NCBI GenBank assembly: GCA_017979445.1
Contig: CM030714.1
Span: 1,798,001-1,862,000 of the forward strand
Direction of reading: 5' to 3'
From: Akebia trifoliata
Taxonomy: Eukaryota > Streptophyta > Magnoliopsida > Ranunculales > Lardizabalaceae
Length of the DNA: 64,000 bases
Part shown: one piece after another, positions 10,194-20,679 of the stretch
How positions within the stretch are numbered: position 1 is the stretch's first letter
Layout: every line of letters begins with the position of its first letter
Position numbers and translations under genes: made by a program
Notes under the pieces: generated by a model
What the model was told of the DNA's origin: nothing
The model's database searches: none
Seen by the model: only the letters and a program-made list of their open reading frames with translations

Positions 10194-13100
10194 ATGAAAG
10201 GCGAGTCATGGGGGATAATAGTTGGGATCTCAGTGGGTGTGGTAATTGGAGTACTTCTGGCTATTTCTACTCTATTCTGCATTAAGTTGCGTAGGAGGAG
10301 TTCGCAGATAGGTAATAGTAGTTCTCGGAGAGCGGCAGCCACTCCAATCCGTGCTAATGGTGTTGATTCTTGTACGATCATGTCGAACTCAACCATTGGT
10401 CAGGAATCACCAAGATCATCTGAAGCAAATGACATGTCCTTGTGGCTTGAAGGATCCAGGAAGAAGAACGTAGTCTCTGTGTCTGGAATTCTCAAATATT
10501 CTTACAAGTATGTCGTTAATATCTTTGTGTTAAAACAAAACCTTGTGGGATTGATGTATTCACCCAATCTTCTTAAATTATGTTTAACATCATAATAATT
10601 AGCCATTTTATGATTTTTTTTTTCTTCCTTTTGAGAAAGGAAGTGTTTATTTGTTCAGACCCTGCAAAGATTGTTAAGTAATAATTAGAAATGGGCTTAG
10701 ACCCATAGCTCAATTGGTTTGACACATTGCAATGCAACTTTGAGGTCATGGGTTCAAGTCCAGCTTACTCAAAATAAAAATAAAAATAAAAATAGAAACA
10801 TTAAATCTTTTAGTCGTTAATACTGACTATTGGTTTCTGTAACTTCTCCAATTAAATTATATAATTTGGACGCATTACGTGTAGATGACCAGACAGTAGT
10901 ATGTATGCTAGACTTTTTTGGATTGGATTCACAAACCCATGGCAAAAAATTGACTCCTATTCTCACTAGTTAAACTCAACTTACAGGAGGCTTTTTTCAT
11001 TCTTGATTAAGGTAATTCCTTCTTTTGCATCATAGTGATGACTTCATTGACTTGGTTTGATTTCAACCTTTTCTGCTGGGTATGTCCCTGTGGGACATTT
11101 GGAGGAGGACCACAGTCCAAATATAGTACTTCTCATATTGATGGATTCAAAATGACCAGGGTCTTGAAATTTCAGTAGGATGCAATATACATGTCATTCT
11201 AATTTTCGAGAGTGTCCATTTCTCGGTCTCTTACTTCTTTATAATCTAAATTTTTTGTTGCTTAACGTGTCCACAAAGTGATTCATAATTATTTCTTATG
11301 AGTCATAGAAGAAAATGCAGCACAACTATCTAGGTTCTTTTCCTTTTTTATTTTTATTTTTATAATTCCCATTTCTGGTGATGGGTACGCAGGGATCTAC
11401 AGAAAGCAACTCATAATTTTACAACAATGATAGGTCAAGGGGCATTTGGATCTGTTTATAAAGCTAAATTGTCAACGGGAGAGACTGTTGCAGTTAAAGT
11501 GCTTGCTACTGACTCTAAGCAAGGGGAAAGGGAATTCCAAACAGAGGTATTTGTGGATTATATTGGTTTCTATCTTGGGTGGCCTGTTTTTTTCCTTACT
11601 GCATAAAACTGGTACTCTTTCCAGACTCTCAATACACTGCAAAGTTCTTAAATATACTAAACTGAGGAACCTCAAGTGCTTACTTGCAAATCACTGCTAG
11701 TATTAGTACTATGATACTACCAAATGTTCCTCTAAGTTCCTTCAACTCCTGCTTTATTTTCTGGTTAAAAGCTAACTTTTTTGCAGATTCTTATCAATTA
11801 AAAACACAAAAATCACTAGGACCCTTCCTTGATGTTTTGATGTTTTGCCAATCATTTTTGAGAAGTCTTCTTTCATCTTGCATTTGTCTTGCTTCAGCTT
11901 TATCAGAAAGTCACAACCTGAGTTTGTATTCATCTTTATGTGCATATTATAGTGCTCAACAATGTTGAGTTCCACCTTCACTCTTTGCCATATACTCTTA
12001 GTTTCTGAAATGCTACTAGTCTCCTGTGGTATACAAGATCATACCCGTTTTTTTCCTTATCATCCCCACCCTTCGGGTGAGACTAATCCCATGGTCCCAC
12101 ACACAGCCCCCTTGGAAAGTCCTACATGCAACCGGTTGAGTTGAGGGTCAACTGGACCCTGGAGGGTGGCCCCAAGGAATTTATTGCTTGATGGGGTTTC
12201 GAGCACTTGACCTACCCTTCCTGAGGAGCATATCAAGTCTTGGCTTGCCACCAGGCCAAACCCTTGGGGTTAAAGCTGAGTTTCTTTTAGAAATTTACAT
12301 CTTTACCTTATATTGTTGATAGGTAGTTAACTATTCCATTTTGTATGCTTGTTAGCTCTTTTGACTCTTTGAGCACATATCTTATGTTGCAGTGTCCATT
12401 TCTCAGTTTCAAATCTGTCAAATCATTTTATCCTTCGACAAAAATCTTCATCAGTTGACTTTCTTTTTTTATTCTCAGGTTCTATTACTTGGGAGATTAC
12501 ATCACAGAAACCTTGTGAATTTGGTGGGATATTGTGCAGAAAAAGGCCAGCATATTCTTTTATATGTTTATATGAGTAAAGGCAGTCTTTCTTCTCATTT
12601 ATATGGTAAATTACTGATTTCCTTTTTATGGAAGAATTATTAGAGGAAAAAAGAAAGACTTCCCATAGAAGCCTAAAATGACTACAAATTAGCAATACCC
12701 ATAGTCACATCCTTGCTGGATATTTTTAAGTGTAAATGCAGTATCCCTTACATATCTGGGAAACATAGAGATACAATTGTGATTAAGATTCAGAGAACGA
12801 ATTGTGATGTGCACCCCCTCGTGCACTTACCGTGCTGGAAAGGCTCTGGGGAACCCCCATTTGAAGTATCTGGGTGCCATATGCATCTCTTTCTCATTTT
12901 TCACTCCATTTCACAAGTATTGAGTTGTTTATGATCATTGTTGCAGAATATTTGTCTTTGTAAATGCATTTTATGTAATCTTCAATATGGAATGGCAAAA
13001 TTGGCTATGGTTCAAAGTTCTTATCAGACTATAAGAGCTAACACTAGATGTTTTAGTGATCCTATTTATTAATCCATTGCTTGAATGACTCTAGTGAAAA

Positions 13101-14597
13101 AATTTTAAAAAATATTTTTGAGGATGAAGGGTTTCCCCACTCCCTTTGGAAGTAGGATTTGCCCCTCTGGATATGCCCAGCCACCACAAATTGGCATATT
13201 TGGTATAATGGTATGGGGTGGGGGACGACTTGATCTCACGTCTTTGGGGAGCAGGGCTTCACCGGGGTAGTGACAATTTTAAAATATATCATTGCAGCTT
13301 GGTTCAATATTGTTTCCACTTTTTCCATCAGTCATTTTTTTGTTGGTAAATACTTGTGGAAGATGTCATGGAGTGCCTATCATTTGAGTGTGCAGTATTT
13401 GCTGGGGTAAAAATTAGGCTACTTCCATTAGTAGGCACGGAGTGGTATTTGATATATGAAAGTTTCTATTGGGCTCAATAGAAGTTTTTTCTTGGCTAAT
13501 AATTTCCTACTGGAAATCTTATTCATCCTTGCAGGATTAACTATCTTTCATCTGCAATATTACTTGCAAATTTCTTCCTTTTCTTGTTCTTTGATTTGGA
13601 GTCTTGAAGTATGGCTACTGATGCATGTAACCCATGTGGAATGGGAAACTACCATTACTTGAACTCCTCCTTGATATTTCCTAAGCCAAAGTCATTGCTA
13701 ATAGGATGGCCTAAGTCCTAAACGCCTTGTCTTTAACATCTGTTTTGATTGTTGGAGAAATCCAAAGAACAGTCCATGAAAGTTATGTAGGAACAATTAT
13801 CCATTTATGGTCAAGTCATTGAACTTTTCACCTGTAATACAAAGACCCATGGACTTGTCAGCAAAAACACAAATGCTGTGGATTGATATTCAATTAGTTT
13901 GATAGCTTCTACTGACATGCTTTGTTCTTAAATGTTTGGATGTGCAGGTGAAAAAAACAAGCTCTTAGTCTGGGATTTGAGAATTTATATAGCTCTAGAT
14001 GTGGCAAGGGGTTTGGAATATCTTCATGATGGTGTAAGGTTCCATCTGCATTGCAGGAACATGTAGGGCTAACTACAAGTATTTGTACAAATTTGCAACT
14101 GTACACTTATTGTACATCTTCCTTTTTCTTACTACAGGCTGTTCCACCTGTTGTACACCGGGACATCAAGTCGTCCAACATATTGTTGGATCAGTCGATG
14201 AGAGCCAGGGTAAGTACAAATCTTATATCCAAATTAGTAGGACTTGAGATTTGTCTCTCAACGTCTGGTTCTGTTCTGGGATTTTGGGATTTTCTGATCA
14301 AAATTTACATTGAATTTGGGGTTATTTTTTCCAAGGGCTTTATACTTGATGAATCAGGATATCTTATCAAGTATACTGGGTTGAACAGGTCACTGATTTT
14401 GGGCTTTCAAGGGAAGAGATGGTTAACCCACATGCGTCTAATGTTAGGGGAACTTTCGGTTATCTTGATCCTGAGTATATGTCAACAGGGTCTTTCACTA
14501 AGAAAAGTGATGTATACAGCTTCGGAGTGCTACTCTTTGAACTTATTGCAGGCAGGAATCCTCAACAGGGTCTCATGGAATATGTTGAGCTTGTATG

Positions 14598-14648
<51 letters not shown>

Positions 14649-15187
14649 CCTTCTTTGATGAGGTTCCATGGTGGATAGTCAATCATATATGTAATTTATG
14701 TCATTATGCATATAGTTTTATATTTGTCCATCTTGAGGCCTCAAGCTGCACTGCAGTTCTAATGTGTTGTAGTTCTTGAAAGTTATTCATCCCTCCTTAC
14801 TTCATTCAATGTGCAATACTGTTATGTTGATATATTGAACTTCTCTACACTAAACAGGCAGCAATGAACACAGAAGGGAAAGTTGGGTGGGAGGAGATTG
14901 TGGATTCCCATCTCCACGGGAAATTTGATGTGCAACAACTCAATGATATGGCAGCCCTTGCATACAAATGCATCAACCGTATCTCAAGAAAACGACCTTC
15001 TATGAGGGACATTGTGCAGGCACTCTGTTTGATTATCAAATTGACGAACACTAAAAAGCATCACAGATTGTCCTTTACAGAGAAGGAAGCTACTGTCGAG
15101 GAAGACCAATCAGAAATTCAGATTCCAATTCCTGAACTTGAGAGAGAGGAACATATAGACATCAAAGGACAAGTACCTGAAGTTTGA
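10194..15187 (+). CDS. CRLK2: CRLK2-like calcium/calmodulin-regulated receptor-like kinase
   Basis: Coding exons: 10194-10507, 11393-11546, 12479-12605, 13948-14033, 14138-14209, 14389-14592 and 14858-15187, all with GT-AG borders and consistent phases, giving 428 residues. Residues about 7-30 form one membrane segment, followed by a basic juxtamembrane region. The kinase domain shows the glycine loop [10 protein letters not shown] (119-128), catalytic Lys140 in [16 protein letters not shown] (from His234), DFG (254-256), and [10 protein letters not shown] in the activation segment. The order and wording match plant CRLK1/CRLK2 kinases, which relay calcium signals (cold responses for CRLK1) at the plasma membrane. 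The C-terminal tail is acidic. The hinge reads LLYVYM where relatives usually have a Glu (Val186). Introns hold SINEs and a CT/CA microsatellite. A retrotransposon begins 56 bp after the stop. The choice of CRLK2 over a paralogue is from memory. Confidence 0.88.
10690..10795 (+). repeat. tRNA-derived SINE in kinase intron 1
   Basis: A tRNA-like head has A-box TAGCTCAATTGG and B-box GGGTTCAAGTCC at about the spacing of a tRNA gene, and it ends in repeated AAAAT. No folded acceptor stem is present, so it is not a tRNA gene. Confidence 0.6.
12057..12262 (-). repeat. tRNA-derived SINE, family 2, in kinase intron 2
   Basis: This is a reverse-strand copy of the element at 2871-3218. It begins on the plus strand with CCCCACCCTTCGGGTGAGAC and ends with the tRNA-like head (GGTTTCGAGCACTTGACCTA in reverse). 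It lies within intron 2 (11547-12478). Confidence 0.6.
14598..14646 (+). repeat. (CT)n(CA)n microsatellite at the intron-6 donor
   Basis: A CT run (14598-14618) is followed directly by an AC run (14619-14646). It begins five bases after the donor GT at 14593 of kinase intron 6. Confidence 0.9.
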
Positions 15188-15243
15188 TGGTTCTTTCACA
15201 TGTCCTTTGTTTATTCCTTGTTCAGGATTTTGGGTTGTGATAT

Positions 15244-15644
15244 TGATGTAGAACATATTGCATGAAATTCGGTGGGTGATTTGGACTCAATGTGTTGTCC
15301 AATACACTTGCTGTTAGCCAGGATCTATGATGCTTTTCGAGCAAGCTCCTTCATTTTGCTATTTTTGGCAATAATGTGCTGCTTAATTTCGGAAGTTGCC
15401 ATTTGGAGTTGTCCTTTTTTTCATAAAGTTATAATTCCAGCAGAAGTAGATTTTGCAGCCTATATAAAGGGTGTTTCTTTTCATTGTAAGGTGAACTTTT
15501 CATTCAATAAAGAATCTTTTTCTTTTCTGAGATCTTATTCTCTAAGCTCGTGGATTCGAGTGTGTTATTCTTTTGGTTCGTGGATTCGAACGATTTTCCA
15601 AGAAGCAGGCAGTGCCTACTTCTTCATAAGCTTCCACTACGTCA
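15244..15644 (+). repeat. 5' LTR (401 bp) of the chromovirus
   Basis: It has TG...CA ends, a TATATAAA box at 15461-15468 and a polyadenylation hexamer AATAAA at 15506-15511. It lacks the segment found in the 3' LTR at about 20345-20453. The hexamer lies 319 bp after the kinase stop codon. Confidence 0.93.
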
Positions 15645-15673
15645 GTTGGTATCAGAGCAAAAATCCTGTTCAG

Positions 15674-18600
15674 ATGACAAATGCACGAAACGATAGCGAA
15701 ATTCTTAATGGCGGTAACCGTGAAAACAATATGGTTACAGGGGCTGAATTCAGAATTTTCCAGCGTGAGACCCAACAGGCACAACGTGAGACCCAACAAG
15801 CATTGCAAGAGGTCCAAGCGACTCTTGCGAGGCTTACGGCAAGGACTAATCAGCGGGGCGACGGTCCTACGGGTCGTCAACCTTACCGAGAAAGGGCTGA
15901 AGATGTTCGTGAACGCCATCCAGAGATTCCACGTAGGCAGCTAGCCTATGAGGATAACTTGAGTGATGATGAGGAAGATGCTGAAGCCATACTTCGGAAT
16001 AATCGGAGGGGTTACCAAGGGGAACATGACCGACAAACCTTTCGTATGAAGATGGACTTGCCCAATTTTAATGGTCAACTTCGGATCGAGGGGTTTCTTG
16101 ATTGGTTGGTATTAGTAGAGAGGTTTTTCGATTATATGGATATTCCTAAAGATAAAAAAGTGAAATTAGTCGCGTACAGACTATTGGGGGGAGCATCTGC
16201 TTGGTGGGAGCAGTTGCAAATTACATGGATGCGACAAGGAAAGGGGATGGTTCGGACATAGGCTAAGATGAGACGATTGTTACGATCTAGGTATCTACCT
16301 CCAGATTATGTGCAGATTCTGTTTCAACAATATCAAGATTGTAAGCAGGGAAGTAGAACAGTTGAGGCTTACCTAGAGGAATTTCACAGGCTATCATCGC
16401 GTAATAACCTGCTTGAAACAGATGCGCAACAAGTTGCTAGGTTTGTTGGGGGGCTACGTTGGGCTATACAGGATTGAGTTGCGATGCAAACAGCCTACAC
16501 CTTAACCGAAGCCGTTGCGTTGGCTATTAAGGCAGAAACTCAATTGGACAAATCGAAGGCGACAGTCGTAGCAAGAAATTCCTTTGATTCTTATCGTGCT
16601 GTAGTAAATAAAGGTAAAGCCCCAATGACTCAGCCACCTTTGTCTAACACCACTCGCGGGACAGGTAACAATGGAGGTCCAACAAGGCCAATAAACACTG
16701 TTCCACCAGAAGTGGCACCTCGTAACCCTTATGCTCATTCGAGGTCTGACAAGTGCTATAGATGTGGACAACCAGGACACCGTTCCAACCAATGTCCTAA
16801 AAGAGGTGTCGTTAACCTAGTGGAGCTAGAAGTAGATGGCAGATTTGAGACAGAGGAGGACGAGAATGAAGCGGCTTATAATTATGAAGAGGAAGAGGTA
16901 ACGGGTGGTGATGAAGGGGAGCTGCTGTCACGCTCTTTGGTGGTTCAACGACTTTTGTTAGCACCAAAACGGGAAGAACCATCTCAACGACATAACATAT
17001 TCCGAACCAGATGTACTGTGAACAAAAGGGTTTGTGATGTCATTATTGATAGTGGCAGCAGTGAAAACATAGTATCGAAAGCAATGGTTACCAAGTTGGG
17101 CTTGCAAACTGAGAAACACTCTTCACCGTATAAGATTGGTTGGATTAAACGGGGAGCTGAAGTGAAGGTAACTGAAATCTGCCGCATTAATTTTTCAATT
17201 GGAAAGAATTATGCAGATGAAGTTGTGTGTGATGTGGTGGAAATGGATGCCTGCCATATGATTTTGGGACGACCATGGCAGTTCGATGTGGATGCTACAT
17301 ACAGGGGCCGTGCTAATGAATATGTTTTCATGAAGAGAGGCTTGAAGATCGTTTTGGGGCCCATAAAAGAGGAATTTTCAATTGTTGAACCGAAGTCAAA
17401 GGGCAAGTCAGTATTTCTAGTGGATGGGAGCGAATTCATAAAGGAAACTAAGGAATCCGGAGAGATTTTTGCTGTGGTAGTTGGGGAAGAATTTGGCGGA
17501 GAATCTATGGAAATTCACCCTGTGCTTAAACATTTGCTAAAGGAATTTCAAGAAATTATACCGCCAGAACTACCAGATGGGTTACCTCCTATGCGGGACA
17601 TACAACATCAAATTGATCTCACGCCGGGAGCCAGTTTACCTAATCGTCCACATTACCGGATGAGTCCCAAAGAAAGTCAGATTCTACAAGAGCAAGTAGA
17701 AGAGTTGATTAAGAAGGGATTGGTGCAAGAGAGCATGAGTCCTAGTGTTGTACCAGCCTTGTTAGTTCCAAAGAAAGATGGCACTTGGCGCATGTGCATC
17801 GACAGCCGGGCAATCAACAAGATCACTATTAAATATAGGTTCCCTATTCCTCGATTGGAAGATATGCTAGACATGCTGGTCGGAGCCAAAGTCTTTTCGA
17901 AAATTGACTTGCGAAGTGGGTACCATCAGATTCGGATTAGGCCTGGAGACGAATGGAAGACTGCTTTTAAGACCAAGGAGGGGTTGTACGAATGGTTAGT
18001 GATGCCGTTTGGACTCACCAATGCGCCTAGTACTTTCATGCGGCTCATGAACCAGGTATTAAAACCATTCACTAGAAAATTTGTGGTGGTGTACTTTGAT
18101 GATATATTAATATTTAGCCAAAACAAATCTGACCATTTTGCGCATTTGAGGGAAGTACTTACAGCTTTGCAGCAAAATAAATTGTATGTCAATTTAAAGA
18201 AGTATAGTTTTATGACCAGCAGTTTGTTGTTTTTGGGATTTGTGGTAAGTGCTGAAGGGATTAAAGTTGATGAAGAAAAGATTCGAGCCATTCGGGAGTA
18301 GCCAACTCCACAAACAGTGGGTGAGGTTCGTAGTTTTCATGATTTGGCCACATTTTACAGGCGGTTTATCAGAGATTTTAGTCGGATAGTTGCGCCAATT
18401 ACTGAATGCATGAAGAAGGGGAAATTCCATTGGGGAGAGGAAGCAAAACAGAGCTTCACGCTGATCAAGGAGAAATTATCATCTGCCCCAGTTTTAGCAC
18501 TGCCAGATTTTGACAAGTTGTTTCAAGTAGAGTGTGATGCTTCTATTGTTGGCATTGGTGTTGTACTTTCTCAAGAAGGCAGACCGGTTGCGTTCTACAG

Positions 18601-20194
18601 CGAAAAGCTCAGTGAAGCTCGCCAAAAGTGGTCCACTTATGAGCTGGAATTGTATGCTGTTTTTCGCGCCTTGAAGGTTTGGGAACACTATCTGGTGCAG
18701 AGGGAGTTTGTCTTATTTAGCGACCACCAAGCGCTGAAATTTATCAATAGCTAGAATAGCATCAACCAGATGCATGCCCGCTGGATTTCTTTTATACAAC
18801 GCTTCACTTTCATTTTGAAGCATAAGGCGGGTCAATTAAACCGAGTAGCTGATGCTTTAACCAGGAGGGCATTGTTACTGGTCACAATGCGGACTGAAGT
18901 GATTGGGTTTGATTGTCTCAAGGAGCTGTATGCAAACGATGAAGATTTTCAGGATATTTGGGCAAAATGTCAATCGGGACCTTCCGTTGACGGAATGCAT
19001 ATTCAAGAGGGTTATCTATTTCGAGGTAACCAATTATGCATCCCAAGGAGTTCACTACGAGATCAGATAATTTATGAATTACATGGTGGGGGCTTGGGCG
19101 GACACTTGGGTCGTGACAAAACAGTAGCTCTTGCTGAGGAGAGGTATTATTGGCCCCAACTGAAATGAGACATTGGCAGTCATGTTAAAAGATGCCTCAT
19201 TTGTCAGGCTGCCAAAGGCCAATCTCAAAATACGGGTCTGTACATGCCTTTGCCCATTCCAGCAGCACCTTGGGAGGATCTTTCCATGGACTTTGTCTTG
19301 GGCCTTCCACGAAACCAACGCGGATTTGATTCTGTATTTGTGGTGGTTGATAGGTATTCCAAAATGGCTCACTTTATTGCTTGCAAAAAGACCTCAGATG
19401 CAGTACACGTGGCAAATTTGTTTTTCAAAGAGGTTGTTTGTTTGCATGGGGTTCCCAAATCCATCACTTCAGATAGGGACACCAAATTCTTGAGTCATTT
19501 TTGGCAGACTTTATGGAGACGGTTTGACACATCCCTAAATTTCAGTAGTACAAGTCATCCTCAGTCTGATGGTCAAACGGAAGTGGTGAACCGCACTCTT
19601 GGGAATTTAATTTGTTGTATTTTTGGAGAGAAGCCAAAACAGTGGGATCTTGCTCTTGCATAGGCTAAATTTGCTTGTAACAGTATGCTAAATCGGTCTA
19701 CTGGGAGGACCCCATTCCAAATTGTGTATTGATGTCCTCTACGCCATGCTTTAGACTTGGTTCCTCTGCCAAAACTTCCTGGTTTGAGTATTGCAGCAGA
19801 AAATATGGCAGATCGTATCAAGGCTATTCAAGAAGAGGTGAAATTTTTTTTGGAGGAATCTAATGCCAAATACAAGACTGCTGCTGATAAAAAGAGAAGG
19901 GCTCAAGTATTTCAAGAGGGGGATCTAGTGATGGTTTATTTACGCAAAGGGCGGCGGCCAACGGGCACATACAACAAGCTGCGAGACAAGAAATATGGTC
20001 CTTTCCAGATTCTACAGAAAATTAATGATAATGCCTATGTCGTGGACCTTCCTACAGATATGGCCATCTCTCCTACTTTCAATGTTGTTGATTTGTTTGA
20101 ATATCATCTTCCTGATGTGTCGTCTTCTCAATCAATTAACTCGAGGTCGAGTTCTTTTCAAGTCGGGGAGACTGATGTAAAACATATTGCATGA
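15674..20194 (+). pseudogene. gag-pol polyprotein of the chromovirus, seven in-frame stops
   Basis: One reading frame runs from ATG 15674 to TGA 20192-20194 with no frameshift but is broken by stops at 16259, 16475, 18299, 18752, 19166, 19661 and 19730. Order: gag; zinc knuckle CX2CX4HX4C (16754-16795); aspartic protease DSGS (17048); reverse transcriptase with YFDDIL (from 18092); RNase H; integrase with an upstream zinc-binding HHCC part and a DDE core (about 19290-19585); and a GPF/Y-type C-terminus ([14 protein letters not shown]). There is no classical chromodomain. The last seven codons lie inside the 3' LTR, as reported for CRM-clade elements. It cannot make a complete polyprotein. Confidence 0.9.
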
Positions 20195-20674
20195 AATTCG
20201 GTGGGTGATTTGGACTCAATGTGCTGTCCAATACTCTTGCTGTTAGCCAGGATCTATGATGCTTTTCGAGCAAGCTCCTTCATTTTGCTATTTTTGGCAA
20301 TAATGTGCTGCTTAATTTCAGAAGTTGCCATTTGGAGTTGTCCTTTTCACTAGATTGCTGCTTAAGTTTAGGACTTTTGATTTATGCTTCTAATTAGATC
20401 TTTCATATTTTTTGAATTGTTAGTATTTTTCATTATTTTAGTTATTTCTTTCCTAAAGTTATAATTCCAGCAGAAGTAGATTTTGCAGCCTATATAAAGG
20501 GTGTTTCTTTTCATTGTAAGGTGAACTTTTCATTCAATAAAGAATCTTTTTCTTTTCTGAGATCTTATTCTCTAAGCTCGTGGATTCGAGTGTGTTACTC
20601 TTTTGGTTCGTGGATTCGAACGATTTTCCAAGAAGCAGGCAGTGCCTACTTCTTCATAAGCTTCCACTACGTCA
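20173..20674 (+). repeat. 3' LTR (502 bp) of the chromovirus
   Basis: It has the same termini as the 5' LTR, TATATAAA at 20491-20498 and AATAAA at 20536-20541. It retains about 101 bp (near 20345-20453) missing from the 5' copy. It is followed directly by the target duplication GATAT. Confidence 0.93.
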
Positions 20675-20679
20675 GATAT

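Larger units (their letters stand above)
15244..20674 (+). mobile_element. Ty3/gypsy chromovirus (CRM-like) LTR retrotransposon, defective
   Basis: A 5' LTR (15244-15644) and a 3' LTR (20173-20674), both TGATGTA...CTACGTCA, flank a primer site TGGTATCAGAGC (15647-15658, initiator-Met tRNA) and a purine tract GTCGGGGAGAC (20162-20172). The target duplication GATAT is at 15239-15243 and 20675-20679. The orientation is the same as the kinase gene. By hand count the aligned LTR parts differ at about five positions in roughly 395, suggesting a fairly recent insertion. The 5' LTR is 101 bp shorter because of an internal deletion. Confidence 0.93.

Noticed and set aside
10690..10795. tRNA gene
   Set aside because: Box A and B are present but no acceptor-stem or anticodon-stem pairing can be drawn, and the A-rich repeated tail fits a SINE.
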